DNA of 25,999 bases, from NCBI GenBank assembly GCA_964581605.1, contig CAZOPF010000084.1, positions 1 through 25,999 of the forward strand. The letters run 5' to 3'. Below the pieces are notes generated by a model. It did no database searches and was not told the DNA's origin. It was given only the letters and a program-made list of their open reading frames with translations. Position 1 is the stretch's first letter. The number at the start of each line of letters is the position of its first letter. The position numbers and the translations under genes were made by a program. The DNA is from CAADGU01 sp964581605 (GTDB lineage Bacteria > Chloroflexota > Anaerolineae > Promineifilales > Promineifilaceae). This document shows positions 1-7,683 of this stretch, piece by piece.

Positions 1-156
1 GTTTGGTCATCCTACTGGCCGAAATTCCCACCCCGAAGGTTTCTTTTTCTTTAGAAGTTGCACATCCTTCAATTAGTTATAAAGTCCCATTCACAAACGG
101 CCGTACATCCGTATACTAAACATCACGCAAGGACACACAACTTTTTCTCCTTTTAT

Positions 157-189
157 AAGAGCCTCAGGACCCCCTCCCCTGAGGCTCTT
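157..189 (+). terminator. Rho-independent terminator of an upstream gene
   Basis: A perfect 12-bp inverted repeat (AAGAGCCTCAGG at 157-168, its complement at 178-189) with a 9-nt loop is followed by a T-rich tail (CCTCTTTTATC). No gene is visible in positions 1-156, so it probably ends a gene lying left of the window. Confidence 0.75.
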
Positions 190-205
190 CCTCTTTTATC
201 TGGCA

Positions 206-218
206 AAGTGTTATAATG
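206..218 (+). promoter_or_regulatory. Extended -10 promoter for the HAD hydrolase gene
   Basis: TATAAT at 212-217 is preceded by TG one base upstream (TGTTATAATG), an extended -10 element. It lies between the terminator at 157-189 and the start at 253. No convincing -35 hexamer is seen. The same TGNTATAATG string recurs at 13820, 21113 and 23705. Confidence 0.55.
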
Positions 219-252
219 CCGCGCTTGGTTCAAAGCCCAATGTTATGATCTG

Positions 253-1068
253 ATGGTAAATAATAAAGAGCGTGAAACAAACGGTTTGCGAGGCATGATA
301 CCGGGACAGAGACGGATTACGGCCATCATCTTTGACCTGGATGACACCCTGATTGATTGGTCAGGCCAGGAAATTCATGGTGCGGCCATCGGCCATCGCC
401 ATTTGCGGCAGGTATATGCTTACCTGGCGGCACAAATCCAACCCGTACCTGCCGAAGAGGATTTTCTGGACTGTTTTGGGCGGGTTTTGGTGGCACTGTG
501 GACGCAGGCCAAACAAACCTGGGCCGGCGTTTCTCTGGCCGAGGTGATGGCCCAGACATTGCATGAGTGTGGGCTAGATATGGCATATGTTGACATGGAT
601 GAATTGCTGCGCATCTATAACTGGCAGCCGGTGCCGGGGGTACGGCCGTATCCCGACGCCATCCCCACCCTGCAAACCCTGCGCCAACAAGGGTACAAAC
701 TCGGCCTGATCACCAACGCCATGCAGCCCATGTGGATGCGCGATGTGGAACTGGAAACCTATGGCCTGCTGCCCTATCTGGACGCTCGCATCACCTCTGG
801 CGATGCCGGCTATATGAAACCGCATCCCGCCATTTACCAGCGTATCCTGGACATGCTAGAAGTTGAACCGGCGCAGGCCATCTTTGTCGGCGACCGCCCC
901 GAAAACGACATTGCCGGGGCCAACACCGCCGGACTGACCAGCGTCCTCATACGGCCGTCTCACCTCAACTACGAGCTAAACGGCTCACAGCCGGATTATA
1001 CAATTACGGCGTTGAACGAATTGTTACCGATATTGGCAAGACTTGAAGGAGTCAACAGTGAACAGTGA
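253..1068 (+). CDS. HAD-superfamily hydrolase
   Basis: Probable cytoplasmic phosphatase of the haloacid dehalogenase superfamily; the substrate cannot be read from the sequence. Motif I is FDLDDT with Asp28 and Asp30 as nucleophile and acid/base. Motif II is the Thr in LITNA, motif III the Lys in YMKPHPAIY, and motif IV is FVGDRPENDIAGA. The helical cap between motifs I and II is of the type seen in phosphoglycolate-phosphatase-like or HAD-IA members. The start at 253 gives 271 residues; an in-frame ATG at 295, just before the conserved core, is a realistic alternative. The last codons and the stop (1066-1068) are made by the 7-bp repeat array that begins at 1054, so the C-terminal NSEQ is repeat-encoded. 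Confidence 0.85.
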   Translation: MVNNKERETNGLRGMIPGQRRITAIIFDLDDTLIDWSGQEIHGAAIGHRHLRQVYAYLAAQIQPVPAEEDFLDCFGRVLVALWTQAKQTWAGVSLAEVMAQTLHECGLDMAYVDMDELLRIYNWQPVPGVRPYPDAIPTLQTLRQQGYKLGLITNAMQPMWMRDVELETYGLLPYLDARITSGDAGYMKPHPAIYQRILDMLEVEPAQAIFVGDRPENDIAGANTAGLTSVLIRPSHLNYELNGSQPDYTITALNELLPILARLEGVNSEQ

Positions 1069-1130
1069 ACAGTGAACAATGAACAGTGAACAGTTCACCC
1101 ACTGTTCACTGCTTACCGTTTACCGCTTAC
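1054..1130. repeat. 7-bp repeat array with inverted second half
   Basis: The left arm has six 7-bp units of type AACAGTG (1054-1095). After a 4-base turn, the right arm has CACTGTT, CACTGCT, TACCGTT, TACCGCT (1100-1127). The arms are imperfect reverse complements, so the RNA can fold. The left arm carries the last codons and stop of the HAD gene. The right arm lies just before the ribosome-binding site of the next gene. Confidence 0.85.
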
Positions 1131-1151
1131 TTTCTTCATACAGGAGACAAC

Positions 1152-1973
1152 ATGAACACACCGGGACGAAACGACCCCTGCTACTGTGGCAGCGGCAAAA
1201 AGTACAAACAATGCCACTTGAAGGAAGACCAGGCGAAAGAGAGTGAACGGCGTGCCCGGCAAGAAGCAGTGCGTTACATTCGCCGCGATCTGCTCAAGTT
1301 TGCCCGCGACGAACGCTTTAACGAAGATTTTGCCAGAGCGCTGCCACTGTACTGGAATGAGTTTTATACCTTTGACAACGCCGAAGAGATGAGCCAGCCA
1401 GAGGCGCTCCGTTTTTTTGACTGGTTTATGTTTGATTACACGTTGGCCGATGGGAGCCGTCTCATCAATCATTACTATGATGAACGGCGCGAAGACCTGT
1501 CTACGTATCAACAGGTCGCCTTAGATGAATGGCGGCTGGCCCCCCCGGCAGGCGCGTATGAACTGACTGGTTACGAAGGCCAACAACTCTTCTTGCGTGA
1601 TTACCTGACCGGCGAAACATTTACTGTGTATGACCCTGGCGGGCGGGGGATTGTGGAAATTGGCGAGGTCATCCTGACCCGGCTTGTGCCGGTATTGGAT
1701 CAACTGGAATTCAGCACCCACGCGGCCTATTTACCAGCGGCCGAAATTCAGGATGTAAAACAAAAGATGGACACGGCCGAAGCTGAATACAAACAAGAAC
1801 ACGCCAACGCCACCCACGAACAATTCATGCGCGACCGGAACTATTTGCTTATCCACCATGCCCTGGCGCAGGCGGAAGTGCAAAAACGGCCGCCCGTCGC
1901 CCGCCTGGACCCCAACCGTGAGGACAAAAAGACACAAAAAGTAGTCCGCCAGATGAAACGATTGAAGCGGTAA
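1152..1973 (+). CDS. SEC-C motif protein
   Basis: A 273-residue soluble protein beginning with a SEC-C zinc-binding motif: Cys10, Cys12, Cys21 and His22 in the pattern CYCGSGKKYKQCH. This motif is known from the SecA C-terminus and many small bacterial proteins, where it binds Zn and can mediate contacts. The remaining 250 residues are acidic/basic and helical, with no catalytic motif I recognise. The start at 1152 follows CAGGAG with good spacing; the in-frame start at 1086 lies inside the repeat array and would add repeat-encoded residues, so I reject it. The stop TAA (1971-1973) is part of a GTAATTGG unit of the following repeat family. Function unknown; the C-terminal Lys/Arg-rich tail may bind nucleic acid (inference). 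Confidence 0.8.
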   Translation: MNTPGRNDPCYCGSGKKYKQCHLKEDQAKESERRARQEAVRYIRRDLLKFARDERFNEDFARALPLYWNEFYTFDNAEEMSQPEALRFFDWFMFDYTLADGSRLINHYYDERREDLSTYQQVALDEWRLAPPAGAYELTGYEGQQLFLRDYLTGETFTVYDPGGRGIVEIGEVILTRLVPVLDQLEFSTHAAYLPAAEIQDVKQKMDTAEAEYKQEHANATHEQFMRDRNYLLIHHALAQAEVQKRPPVARLDPNREDKKTQKVVRQMKRLKR

Positions 1974-2075
1974 TTGGTAGCCGTTACAGGTTAAGTAACC
2001 GTGCGGTAATTATGTAATTGAGTAATTTGGTAATTAGCCGCTTCAATTACTTAATGACCCAATTACCCAATCGCT
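1970..2075. repeat. 8-bp repeat array with inverted second half
   Basis: Four consecutive GTAATTNN octamers at 2006-2037 (spacer AT, GA, TG, AG) are followed by four octamers of the NNAATTAC type at 2044-2075, giving a hairpin-forming array. One more unit, GTAATTGG, at 1970 contains the stop codon of the SEC-C gene. Confidence 0.8.
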
Positions 2076-2130
2076 AACTTATTTGCAAACGATCGCTTAG
2101 AGGAAACCTGCCTGGCCCCTTTTGACCAAT

Positions 2131-2150
2131 TACTGTTTACTGTTTACCGA
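2131..2150. repeat. Short 7-bp repeat array upstream of aroA
   Basis: TACTGTT, TACTGTT, TACCGA: almost three 7-bp units of the same family as the right arm at 1100-1130. It ends 12 bases before the aroA Shine-Dalgarno sequence. Confidence 0.7.
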
Positions 2151-2172
2151 TCCCCTCGTACCGGAGAAAAAC

Positions 2173-3504
2173 ATGTCTGCCAAATTACTGATTCACCCCC
2201 AAACTACCCCGCTGCGGGGTACGATAACCGTGCCCGGCGACAAATCCATCAGCCACCGGGCCGTTATGCTGGCGGCCATTGCCGAGGGTGTGAGCGTCAT
2301 TCGCCGCTGGCTGCCCGCCGGGGATACCCTGGCGACGTTGGGCGCAGTACGGGACCTGGGTGTGCAGATTGAGATTGACAAGAAGTCGCCCACGGCCTGG
2401 GATTTGCAGGTTGAAGGGCGGGGACTGCATGGCTTAAAACCACCGGACAAACCACTGGATTTACGCAACGCCGGCACGGGCATTCGTCTGCTGGCGGGGC
2501 TGCTGGCCGGGCAGCGTTTCCCGGTGACGTTGGATGGCAGCGAGCAACTGCGCAAACGGCCGATGCGCCGTATTGCTGAACCGCTGCGTTTGATGGGGGC
2601 ACAAATTGAAACGACCGACGGCCGTGCCCCCCTGCACCTCACCCCCGCCACCCTACACGGCATCCAGTATGAAATGCCCGTGGCCAGTGCCCAGGTAAAA
2701 AGCGCGGTACTGTTGGCCGGTTTGTATGCGGCGGGAGAAACGGCCGTCTACCAGCCCGGCCCCGCCCGCGACCATACGGAACGAATGTTGGCGGCCATGG
2801 GGGCAAACGTCGAAACAAGCGGCGATTGGATCACCATACATTCACTGCTTACTGCTCACCGCTCACTTCAACCACTGAATTTGACGGTGCCCAGTGATAC
2901 CTCGTCGGCAGCCTTTCCACTGGTGGCGGCGGCCATTGTGCCCCATTCGGAGATTACGATAGAAAATGTGGGCATGAACGAGACGCGCACCGGCATTTTG
3001 GAGTGGCTGCGGGCGATGGGGGCCAACTTTACGCTGACCCATGAGCGCGTGACCGGCGGTGAACCGGCGGCCGACCTGACGGTGCGCTTTAATGAGTTGC
3101 ACAATACGGCCGTACACGGTGACAGTGTGGTGCGTGGCATTGACGAACTGCCCATCTGGGCAGTGGCGGCTTCCCAAGCCGCAGGCAGCAGCACCGTGCG
3201 TGACGCCGCCGAACTGCGTGTCAAAGAAGTAGACCGCATTAGTGTACTCGCCGGGGAATTACGGAAATTGGGCATTCAACTGACCGAGTACCCGGATGGT
3301 TTTACGGTGCATGGCCCGGTACGGCCGTGTGGCGCAGAAGTAGACAGCCACGATGATCATCGCCTGGGCATGTCCCTGGCTGTGGCCGGGTTGGTGTCCA
3401 CCGGGGATACGCTGGTGCATGACGCCGCCTGCGTGGCCGACAGCTTTCCCGGCTTTGTGGAAACAATGCAGGGATTGGGCGCACATATGCAGTGGGTAGA
3501 GTAG
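2173..3504 (+). CDS. aroA: 3-phosphoshikimate 1-carboxyvinyltransferase (EPSP synthase)
   Basis: Catalyses the condensation of shikimate-3-phosphate with phosphoenolpyruvate in the cytoplasmic shikimate pathway to chorismate. Family signatures are clear: VPGDKSISHRA at the N-terminus (Lys24), NAGTGIRLL, SDTSSAAF, DELPIWAVAA, KEVDRI and DDHRLGMSLAVAGL. The 443-residue length is usual. The start at 2173 follows CCGGAG with 6-base spacing; the in-frame start at 2122 would translate repeat sequence. Codons at 2843-2866, between the beta strand DWITIHS and the conserved LTVPSDTSS, are four 7-bp units of the intergenic repeat family, so a loop of this enzyme is repeat-derived. aroE follows 116 bp downstream. 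Confidence 0.95.
   Translation: MSAKLLIHPQTTPLRGTITVPGDKSISHRAVMLAAIAEGVSVIRRWLPAGDTLATLGAVRDLGVQIEIDKKSPTAWDLQVEGRGLHGLKPPDKPLDLRNAGTGIRLLAGLLAGQRFPVTLDGSEQLRKRPMRRIAEPLRLMGAQIETTDGRAPLHLTPATLHGIQYEMPVASAQVKSAVLLAGLYAAGETAVYQPGPARDHTERMLAAMGANVETSGDWITIHSLLTAHRSLQPLNLTVPSDTSSAAFPLVAAAIVPHSEITIENVGMNETRTGILEWLRAMGANFTLTHERVTGGEPAADLTVRFNELHNTAVHGDSVVRGIDELPIWAVAASQAAGSSTVRDAAELRVKEVDRISVLAGELRKLGIQLTEYPDGFTVHGPVRPCGAEVDSHDDHRLGMSLAVAGLVSTGDTLVHDAACVADSFPGFVETMQGLGAHMQWVE
2843..2866. repeat. 7-bp repeat units inside aroA
   Basis: CACTGCT, TACTGCT, CACCGCT, CAC: consecutive 7-bp units matching the right arm of the array at 1100-1130. They are read in frame as part of a surface loop before the conserved VPSDTSSAA segment. 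Confidence 0.7.
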
Positions 3505-3509
3505 TCTTA

Positions 3510-3533
3510 ACGCAGAGACGCGGAGGTGCAGAG
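3510..3533. repeat. 8-bp repeat array after aroA
   Basis: Three octamers: ACGCAGAG, ACGCGGAG, GTGCAGAG. They incidentally provide a GGAGGTG ribosome-binding sequence 5 bases before the GTG of the following short ORF. Confidence 0.7.
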
Positions 3534-3623
3534 GTGAACTCGACGGAAGCGTTGTATCAGATTGCCGATGAAATGCGAGGATTCGCCAATGAAGGGCGCT
3601 ATTTTACGGATGTTTCCACATGA
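3534..3623 (+). pseudogene. Short ORF, possible 5' remnant of a NUDIX hydrolase gene
   Basis: Starting at GTG 3534 with a strong GGAGGTG 5 bases upstream, 29 codons read to TGA at 3621-3623, which overlaps the aroE ATG (ATGA). The peptide, with ALYQIADEMRGFANEGRYF, resembles the N-terminal helical segment found in some NUDIX hydrolases (similarity from memory). It breaks off where the 7-bp array of aroE starts. It may be a truncated gene joined to aroE at the repeat, now acting as a translational-coupling leader. No separate Shine-Dalgarno for aroE is seen. Confidence 0.4.
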
Positions 3624-4564
3624 ATACGCATCACGCATCACACATCACGGTTAACGGCAAAACCCAGCTCCTCGGTATCATCGGCTGGCCGGTGGCGCAC
3701 AGCTTCAGCCCGGCCATGCACAACGCGGCGCTGGCCGACCGGGGACTGAATTATGTGTATGTGCCCTTGCCGGTGCAGCCACATGAGGTGAGTACGGCCG
3801 TACCCGCCCTGCCCACCCTCGGTTTTCGCGGCGTCAACGTCACCATCCCCCACAAACAGGCCGTCATGCCTTTGCTGGACGAAATCGAAGACGCCGCCCG
3901 GGCCATCGGCGCAGTCAACACCATCGTCGTAACCCGTAATCCGTTATCCGTAACCCGTGAACCGATCACCGATCACGCCTCACGCCTCACGCCTCACGCC
4001 TCACGCCTGGCCGGCTATAACACCGACTGGGCCGGTTTCCTGGCTGATCTGGCCGAATGGGGGGTGGCGGTCAACGGCCGTGACTGTCTCGTTCTGGGTG
4101 CGGGTGGTTCGGCGCGGGCGGTGGTGTATGCGCTGGCAACGTCCGGCGGACGGGTGCAGGTGGTGGCGCGGCGGCCCGAACAGGCGGCGGAAGTGGTGAT
4201 GGCGTTACGGCCGTTTGTGGGCGATGGGGTAGTGGCAATACCACTAACCGATTTAGCCACCATTGCCGCTAAACTGACCGCCCCCCTCATCGTCAACACC
4301 ACGCCACTGGGCATGGCCCCCCACCCGGAAGGTTCGCCCTGGCCGGATGACCTGCCGCTGCCGCCCGGCGCGTTTGTGTATGACCTGGTGTACAACCCCC
4401 GTGAAACCGCCTTCATGCGCCAGGCGCAGGCCGCCGGTTTACCCACCGCCAACGGCCTGGGGATGCTGCTTCACCAGGGCGCCCGCGCCTTTGCACTGTG
4501 GACGGGGCACACGCCGAACGTGAAGCTAATGCGGGCGGCGGTGGAATGCTCAATTGTCAATTGA
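3620..4564 (+). CDS. aroE: Shikimate dehydrogenase
   Basis: NADP-dependent reduction of 3-dehydroshikimate to shikimate. The shikimate-binding Ser-x-Ser is Ser28/Ser30 in GWPVAHSFSPAMHNAAL. Catalytic Lys79 is in NVTIPHK and Asp136 in GYNTDW. The Rossmann loop is LVLGAGGSARA (about 158-168), followed by VNTTPLGM and the C-terminal NGLGMLLHQGA. At 314 residues it is longer than the usual 270-290 because residues 103-129 are translated from eleven 7-bp repeat units in the loop just before GYNTDW. The N-terminus (NTHHASHI) is also repeat-encoded, and the last residues SIVN and stop come from a third array. The only ATG near the conserved start is 3620, which overlaps the stop of the short upstream ORF. 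Likely co-transcribed with aroA. Confidence 0.93.
   Translation: MNTHHASHITVNGKTQLLGIIGWPVAHSFSPAMHNAALADRGLNYVYVPLPVQPHEVSTAVPALPTLGFRGVNVTIPHKQAVMPLLDEIEDAARAIGAVNTIVVTRNPLSVTREPITDHASRLTPHASRLAGYNTDWAGFLADLAEWGVAVNGRDCLVLGAGGSARAVVYALATSGGRVQVVARRPEQAAEVVMALRPFVGDGVVAIPLTDLATIAAKLTAPLIVNTTPLGMAPHPEGSPWPDDLPLPPGAFVYDLVYNPRETAFMRQAQAAGLPTANGLGMLLHQGARAFALWTGHTPNVKLMRAAVECSIVN
3626..3646. repeat. 7-bp repeats at the aroE N-terminus
   Basis: ACGCATC, ACGCATC, ACACATC in tandem, directly after the aroE start codon and translated as part of its N-terminus. Confidence 0.75.
3928..4004. repeat. Eleven-unit 7-bp repeat array inside aroE
   Basis: Eleven uninterrupted 7-bp units: CGTAACC, CGTAATC, CGTTATC, CGTAACC, CGTGAAC, two CGATCAC and four GCCTCAC. 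It is read in frame as a roughly 22-residue extra loop between GAVNT and GYNTDW, where most shikimate dehydrogenases have a short turn. The first units match the array at 15097-15124. Confidence 0.88.
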
Positions 4565-4584
4565 TCATTGCCCATTGACAATTA
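4550..4584. repeat. 7-bp repeat array at the end of aroE
   Basis: TCAATTG, TCAATTG, ATCATTG, CCCATTG, ACAATTA. It can fold on itself because CAATTG is palindromic. It supplies the last codons and the TGA stop (4562-4564) of aroE and ends just before the GGAGGAG ribosome-binding site of the next gene. Confidence 0.75.
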
Positions 4585-4598
4585 TCGGAGGAGTAACA

Positions 4599-5738
4599 AT
4601 GACACGGAAACTGCTGTTATTGGGCACGGCCGTCATCACGGCCGTACTCGCCACCCATTTACTACTGACGACATTGGACACGGCCGTTGCTGCCGTTCCC
4701 ACTGATACCCTGGTGCTGTACGACGGTGCATTGGGCGGCACGCCGGATACCCAGAACTTTGAGTATGCGGCCGTGAACCCCAATTTCCCTTTCCCACCGG
4801 CGCAGGCCACCCAGACTTACAGCCCGGCGCTGAGCTTAACGATTCTGGACACAACGCCGGAGATCGGCGATCTGGCCGGTTACGCCGTCACCCCCACCTT
4901 AGTCCCCACCTTGAGTCGTCAGGCAGGCTTCCGGCTCGACTTTTCCCTGCGCATTCATTCCGAAAATCATAACAACAATGACCGCGCCGGATTTAGCATT
5001 ACCATGTTGTCCGAGGATTTGCTTGGTATCGAGCTTGCGTTTTGGGAGAATGAGATATGGGCACAAGAGGGTGGCAATCCGCCTGACCTGTTTACACACG
5101 CCGAAGGCGTCGCCTATGATACGACAGCCGCTATTGTGGATTATGAATTGGAAATGGTGGAAGACCTGTACCTGTTGTCGGCCAATGGCATCCCCATTTT
5201 GAGCGGCCCGCTGCGCGATTACACCGCCTGGGAACCCCCATTTCCCTTTATACCCGACCCCTACGAACAACCTAACCTGATTGCTCTGAGCGACAATACC
5301 TCGTCGGCGCAGGGCGAAATCTGGATTTCATATGTGGCGATCACCACCGACACGACCCCGCTGATCAACATCCACCCCCCCAGCCTGACGGTTTCGGAGA
5401 CGGTGGGCACGGCCGTGCTGGATGTGCAACTGAGCTATACCGCCACCTTTACGGTGACGGTGGGGTATGAGACGGTGGCGGGTACGGCCGTGCCCGGCGT
5501 GGACTACACCCCCATTTCCGGCACACTCACCTTCCCGCCCGGCGTGATTAGCCAGAATGTAGCCATCCCCATTCTGGACAACGATCAAGATGAACCTGAC
5601 CGCGATTTCACCCTGACCATAACTAATCCCACCTTTGCCCGCCTGGGCCAATCATCGGCGGCCATCACCATTCAGGATGACGACGAAATCATCATAGACC
5701 CATTGATGCAACTATTTCTACCAGTGGTTATCAAATAG
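4599..5738 (+). CDS. Secreted Calx-beta domain protein
   Basis: A 379-residue exported protein. Residues 1-32 form a signal peptide (charged MTRK, hydrophobic stretch, AVAA cleavage region). Residues about 35-250 look like a beta-sandwich of the concanavalin/LamG kind (RAGFSI, LGIELAFW, EIWISYVAI). Residues about 256-362 are a Calx-beta domain with SETVGTAVLDVQLSY, GVDYTPISGTLTFPPG, and the closing ITIQDDDE Ca-binding motif. It ends in MQLFLPVVIK, a hydrophobic L-P-V tail with a terminal basic residue, similar to the end of the amidase at 11571. The start at 4599 has GGAGGAG 5 bases upstream; the longer ORF start at 4554 reads through the repeat array. Probably a cell-surface adhesion or matrix protein (inference). 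Confidence 0.8.
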   Translation: MTRKLLLLGTAVITAVLATHLLLTTLDTAVAAVPTDTLVLYDGALGGTPDTQNFEYAAVNPNFPFPPAQATQTYSPALSLTILDTTPEIGDLAGYAVTPTLVPTLSRQAGFRLDFSLRIHSENHNNNDRAGFSITMLSEDLLGIELAFWENEIWAQEGGNPPDLFTHAEGVAYDTTAAIVDYELEMVEDLYLLSANGIPILSGPLRDYTAWEPPFPFIPDPYEQPNLIALSDNTSSAQGEIWISYVAITTDTTPLINIHPPSLTVSETVGTAVLDVQLSYTATFTVTVGYETVAGTAVPGVDYTPISGTLTFPPGVISQNVAIPILDNDQDEPDRDFTLTITNPTFARLGQSSAAITIQDDDEIIIDPLMQLFLPVVIK

Positions 5739-6430
5739 CCATCACCATACCAACTGTAAGAGCCACAGACAATTTAGTGAGAAAAGCCAGCGCCGCCACA
5801 AACGCCGCCCAGACAAACCGCTCCGGTTTACCAACATCGGTCAGGATCACCAATCCCCCACGGCACATGCCGTAGCTAACAAATCATTGCTGATACTTCG
5901 ACTGAGAAAGAGGAACTGGGGCCAACTGGCTATCAGCGTCACGGCCAGCAACGCAATGACCGGCTCATCCGGGAATACCCGTCCGGCCACAACGCCAGCC
6001 CCCACAATACCACGAGCCCCAATAGAATAGAGGCCAGGCGGAGGATGACAAATCGCAAAGGTTACGCCGGTTCATCCGTATGGTGAACAAACATACCAGG
6101 CGTATCATTGCAGTTGGGATTAGTGGGAAGGAATTCCAGATGCTCAGGCGTTCCGCTGCGACCAGATGCCCGGCGTAACCACACACCGCCAGTGACATAA
6201 TACAAAGGCATGTGGTAGCACATGTAATCAGAGAAGATATTTTCCCGCGCCCACCAGTTGATGGTTTTGTTTTCAAACCTAACCATCCGCGGCAGCTGAT
6301 TCTCTATTGCTACCTGTTCCAGACAGCGAACATGCCCTGGTTCATCTGGGGATTCGCCTATTGGCACCGCCCACAGGTATAAGAGCGCCAGGAGCAGGTA
6401 CAATCCCCACAGGTAAAGCAAACCAGCCAC
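5731..6430 (-). pseudogene. Decayed membrane glycosyltransferase-like gene (DUF2142/GT39-like)
   Basis: Read on the minus strand from GTG 6430, the product starts with a membrane helix, then ESPDEPGH, the Pro-Asp-Glu motif after TM1 of GT-C-fold enzymes. The frame is broken by TAA at 6062-6064, yet continues in the same frame as coherent membrane-protein sequence (FVILRLASILLGLVVLWG, then WPQFLFLSRSISNDLLA). It then needs one extra base in the C5 run at 5855-5859 to go on as GLVILTDVGKPERFVWAAF. It ends at a stop at 5731-5733, inside the 3' end of the convergent Calx-beta gene, well short of a full-length enzyme. Two lesions plus truncation indicate a pseudogene; assembly error in the homopolymer could explain one of them. 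It follows three intact genes of similar type on the same strand. Confidence 0.75.
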
Positions 6431-6459
6431 TAGCTACCATTTTCATCCGTGTGCAACCT

Positions 6460-7683
6460 TCAATTGCGCATCTCCAAAAACGCCGGGCTGTTTTTCCCAA
6501 ACACTAAAGGAAGGCTCATGGCGCCTGTTGCCAGAGGCAGTAATACTTTATAAGTGAACTCAGACCAAAGAATATGGCTTCCGTATAGTTCTGGTTGCGA
6601 TAAGCCTATTAAAAACCCCGCCCAGCCAAGCAAATAGATAAAAACCCAGGTGATAATCCCTCGGCGATAGTGCCGAGGGGAAGCCTGCCGATAATAGGCC
6701 ATCAGCAAGATGATTCCCAATGGCAATATAAGGACATGAAACATGCCCACAATAGGCACGACAAGCATCCAGACGGCCAAACTCAAAACCAAAACGCCGG
6801 TAAATGTGGGACTATCTGCCGCAACCTGCCGCTTCCAGAAGAAAAGGGCAACTGTACCTGCACTGAGCAACAAGCTGACAATCTGGTAAGGGTTCCAGAG
6901 CATATCTATAGCCGAGGTAGCTGGAAGATAATCATCGAGTGACGCCCAAAAGGCAAAGACCCACCCTGGTTGCATCATCTCGGCCACCAGCCATAAAAAG
7001 CCCCCCCCGGCGGCAAAACCGAGCAGAAAACGCCATCTTTCCTGCCGACATACAGCCCAAATCAGGAAAAACAGAAGCGTGAGCAGTTGTCCCTGGGGCT
7101 TAATGGTTAACCCAATGGCCAATAATCCGGCCAACCCATACCGGCGCTGACACAGGGTAATAAAAGTCAAGGCCAGGCTTAATATGCCAATCGTATTGAA
7201 TTGCCCCCAAATGGTGTGTTGTATATTGGGTATGGCAAAGATAACGGCCGTGATAAACACCGTTTGCTGATTAACTGTTGGCGGCCAGCACACAAACTGG
7301 CTCATGATGAGTAACGCCGCCAGATAAAGCGCCTGCACAAAAATAGTCCAGATGATATGGGCTGTGGGGTAAGGCAGCGCCGCCAGCAGACGCATTAAAA
7401 TTAACAAGGAGGCGGGGTAATAAAATCCTGAAGAGAGGCCAGAGTCACGGCCGTACACAATCTGATCAACTTCCTGGCTATTGCGCTCATCATAGATGTT
7501 GCGCCCATCCTCCACCAGTTTCACCGTGGCATACCAACGCAAATATAAATCTGACTTCAACCGTATAAACTCCACTCGATTCAATGTGACGGCCACGCCG
7601 ACAAAATACAGCCCTAAAATAACGAGAAATAAGACCAGCTTTTTCTGTGAAGTTGATGAAGGGCGCCCTAACATAGTCATCAT
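6460..7683 (-). CDS. GT87-family (DUF2029) polytopic membrane glycosyltransferase
   Basis: A 407-residue integral membrane protein with around ten hydrophobic helices. After TM1 it has KSDLYLRWYATVKLVEDG and NIYDERN, the acidic first-loop pattern of the GT87/DUF2029 family, whose known members transfer mannose from polyprenyl-phosphate donors to lipid or glycan acceptors on the outer face of the membrane. The acceptor cannot be inferred. The start at 7683 overlaps the stop of the upstream gene (ATGA), so the two are translationally coupled; in-frame ATGs follow at once at codons 2 and 4. It is the third gene of a minus-strand cluster. Confidence 0.8.
   Translation of the reverse strand: MMTMLGRPSSTSQKKLVLFLVILGLYFVGVAVTLNRVEFIRLKSDLYLRWYATVKLVEDGRNIYDERNSQEVDQIVYGRDSGLSSGFYYPASLLILMRLLAALPYPTAHIIWTIFVQALYLAALLIMSQFVCWPPTVNQQTVFITAVIFAIPNIQHTIWGQFNTIGILSLALTFITLCQRRYGLAGLLAIGLTIKPQGQLLTLLFFLIWAVCRQERWRFLLGFAAGGGFLWLVAEMMQPGWVFAFWASLDDYLPATSAIDMLWNPYQIVSLLLSAGTVALFFWKRQVAADSPTFTGVLVLSLAVWMLVVPIVGMFHVLILPLGIILLMAYYRQASPRHYRRGIITWVFIYLLGWAGFLIGLSQPELYGSHILWSEFTYKVLLPLATGAMSLPLVFGKNSPAFLEMRN

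Noticed and set aside
1054..1130. Possible CRISPR-like repeat array
   Set aside because: Units are 7 bp and contiguous, with no unique spacers, and the second half is inverted. No cas gene is present. The same holds for the other arrays.
2185..3486. Several long antisense ORFs over aroA and its neighbours
   Set aside because: They are a product of high GC and codon bias in confidently assigned genes and show no family motifs.
5699..5738. LPxTG-type sortase signal at the end of the Calx-beta protein
   Set aside because: The tail reads LFLPVVIK with no T-G, no following hydrophobic helix and no extended basic tail, so it is not a sortase substrate.
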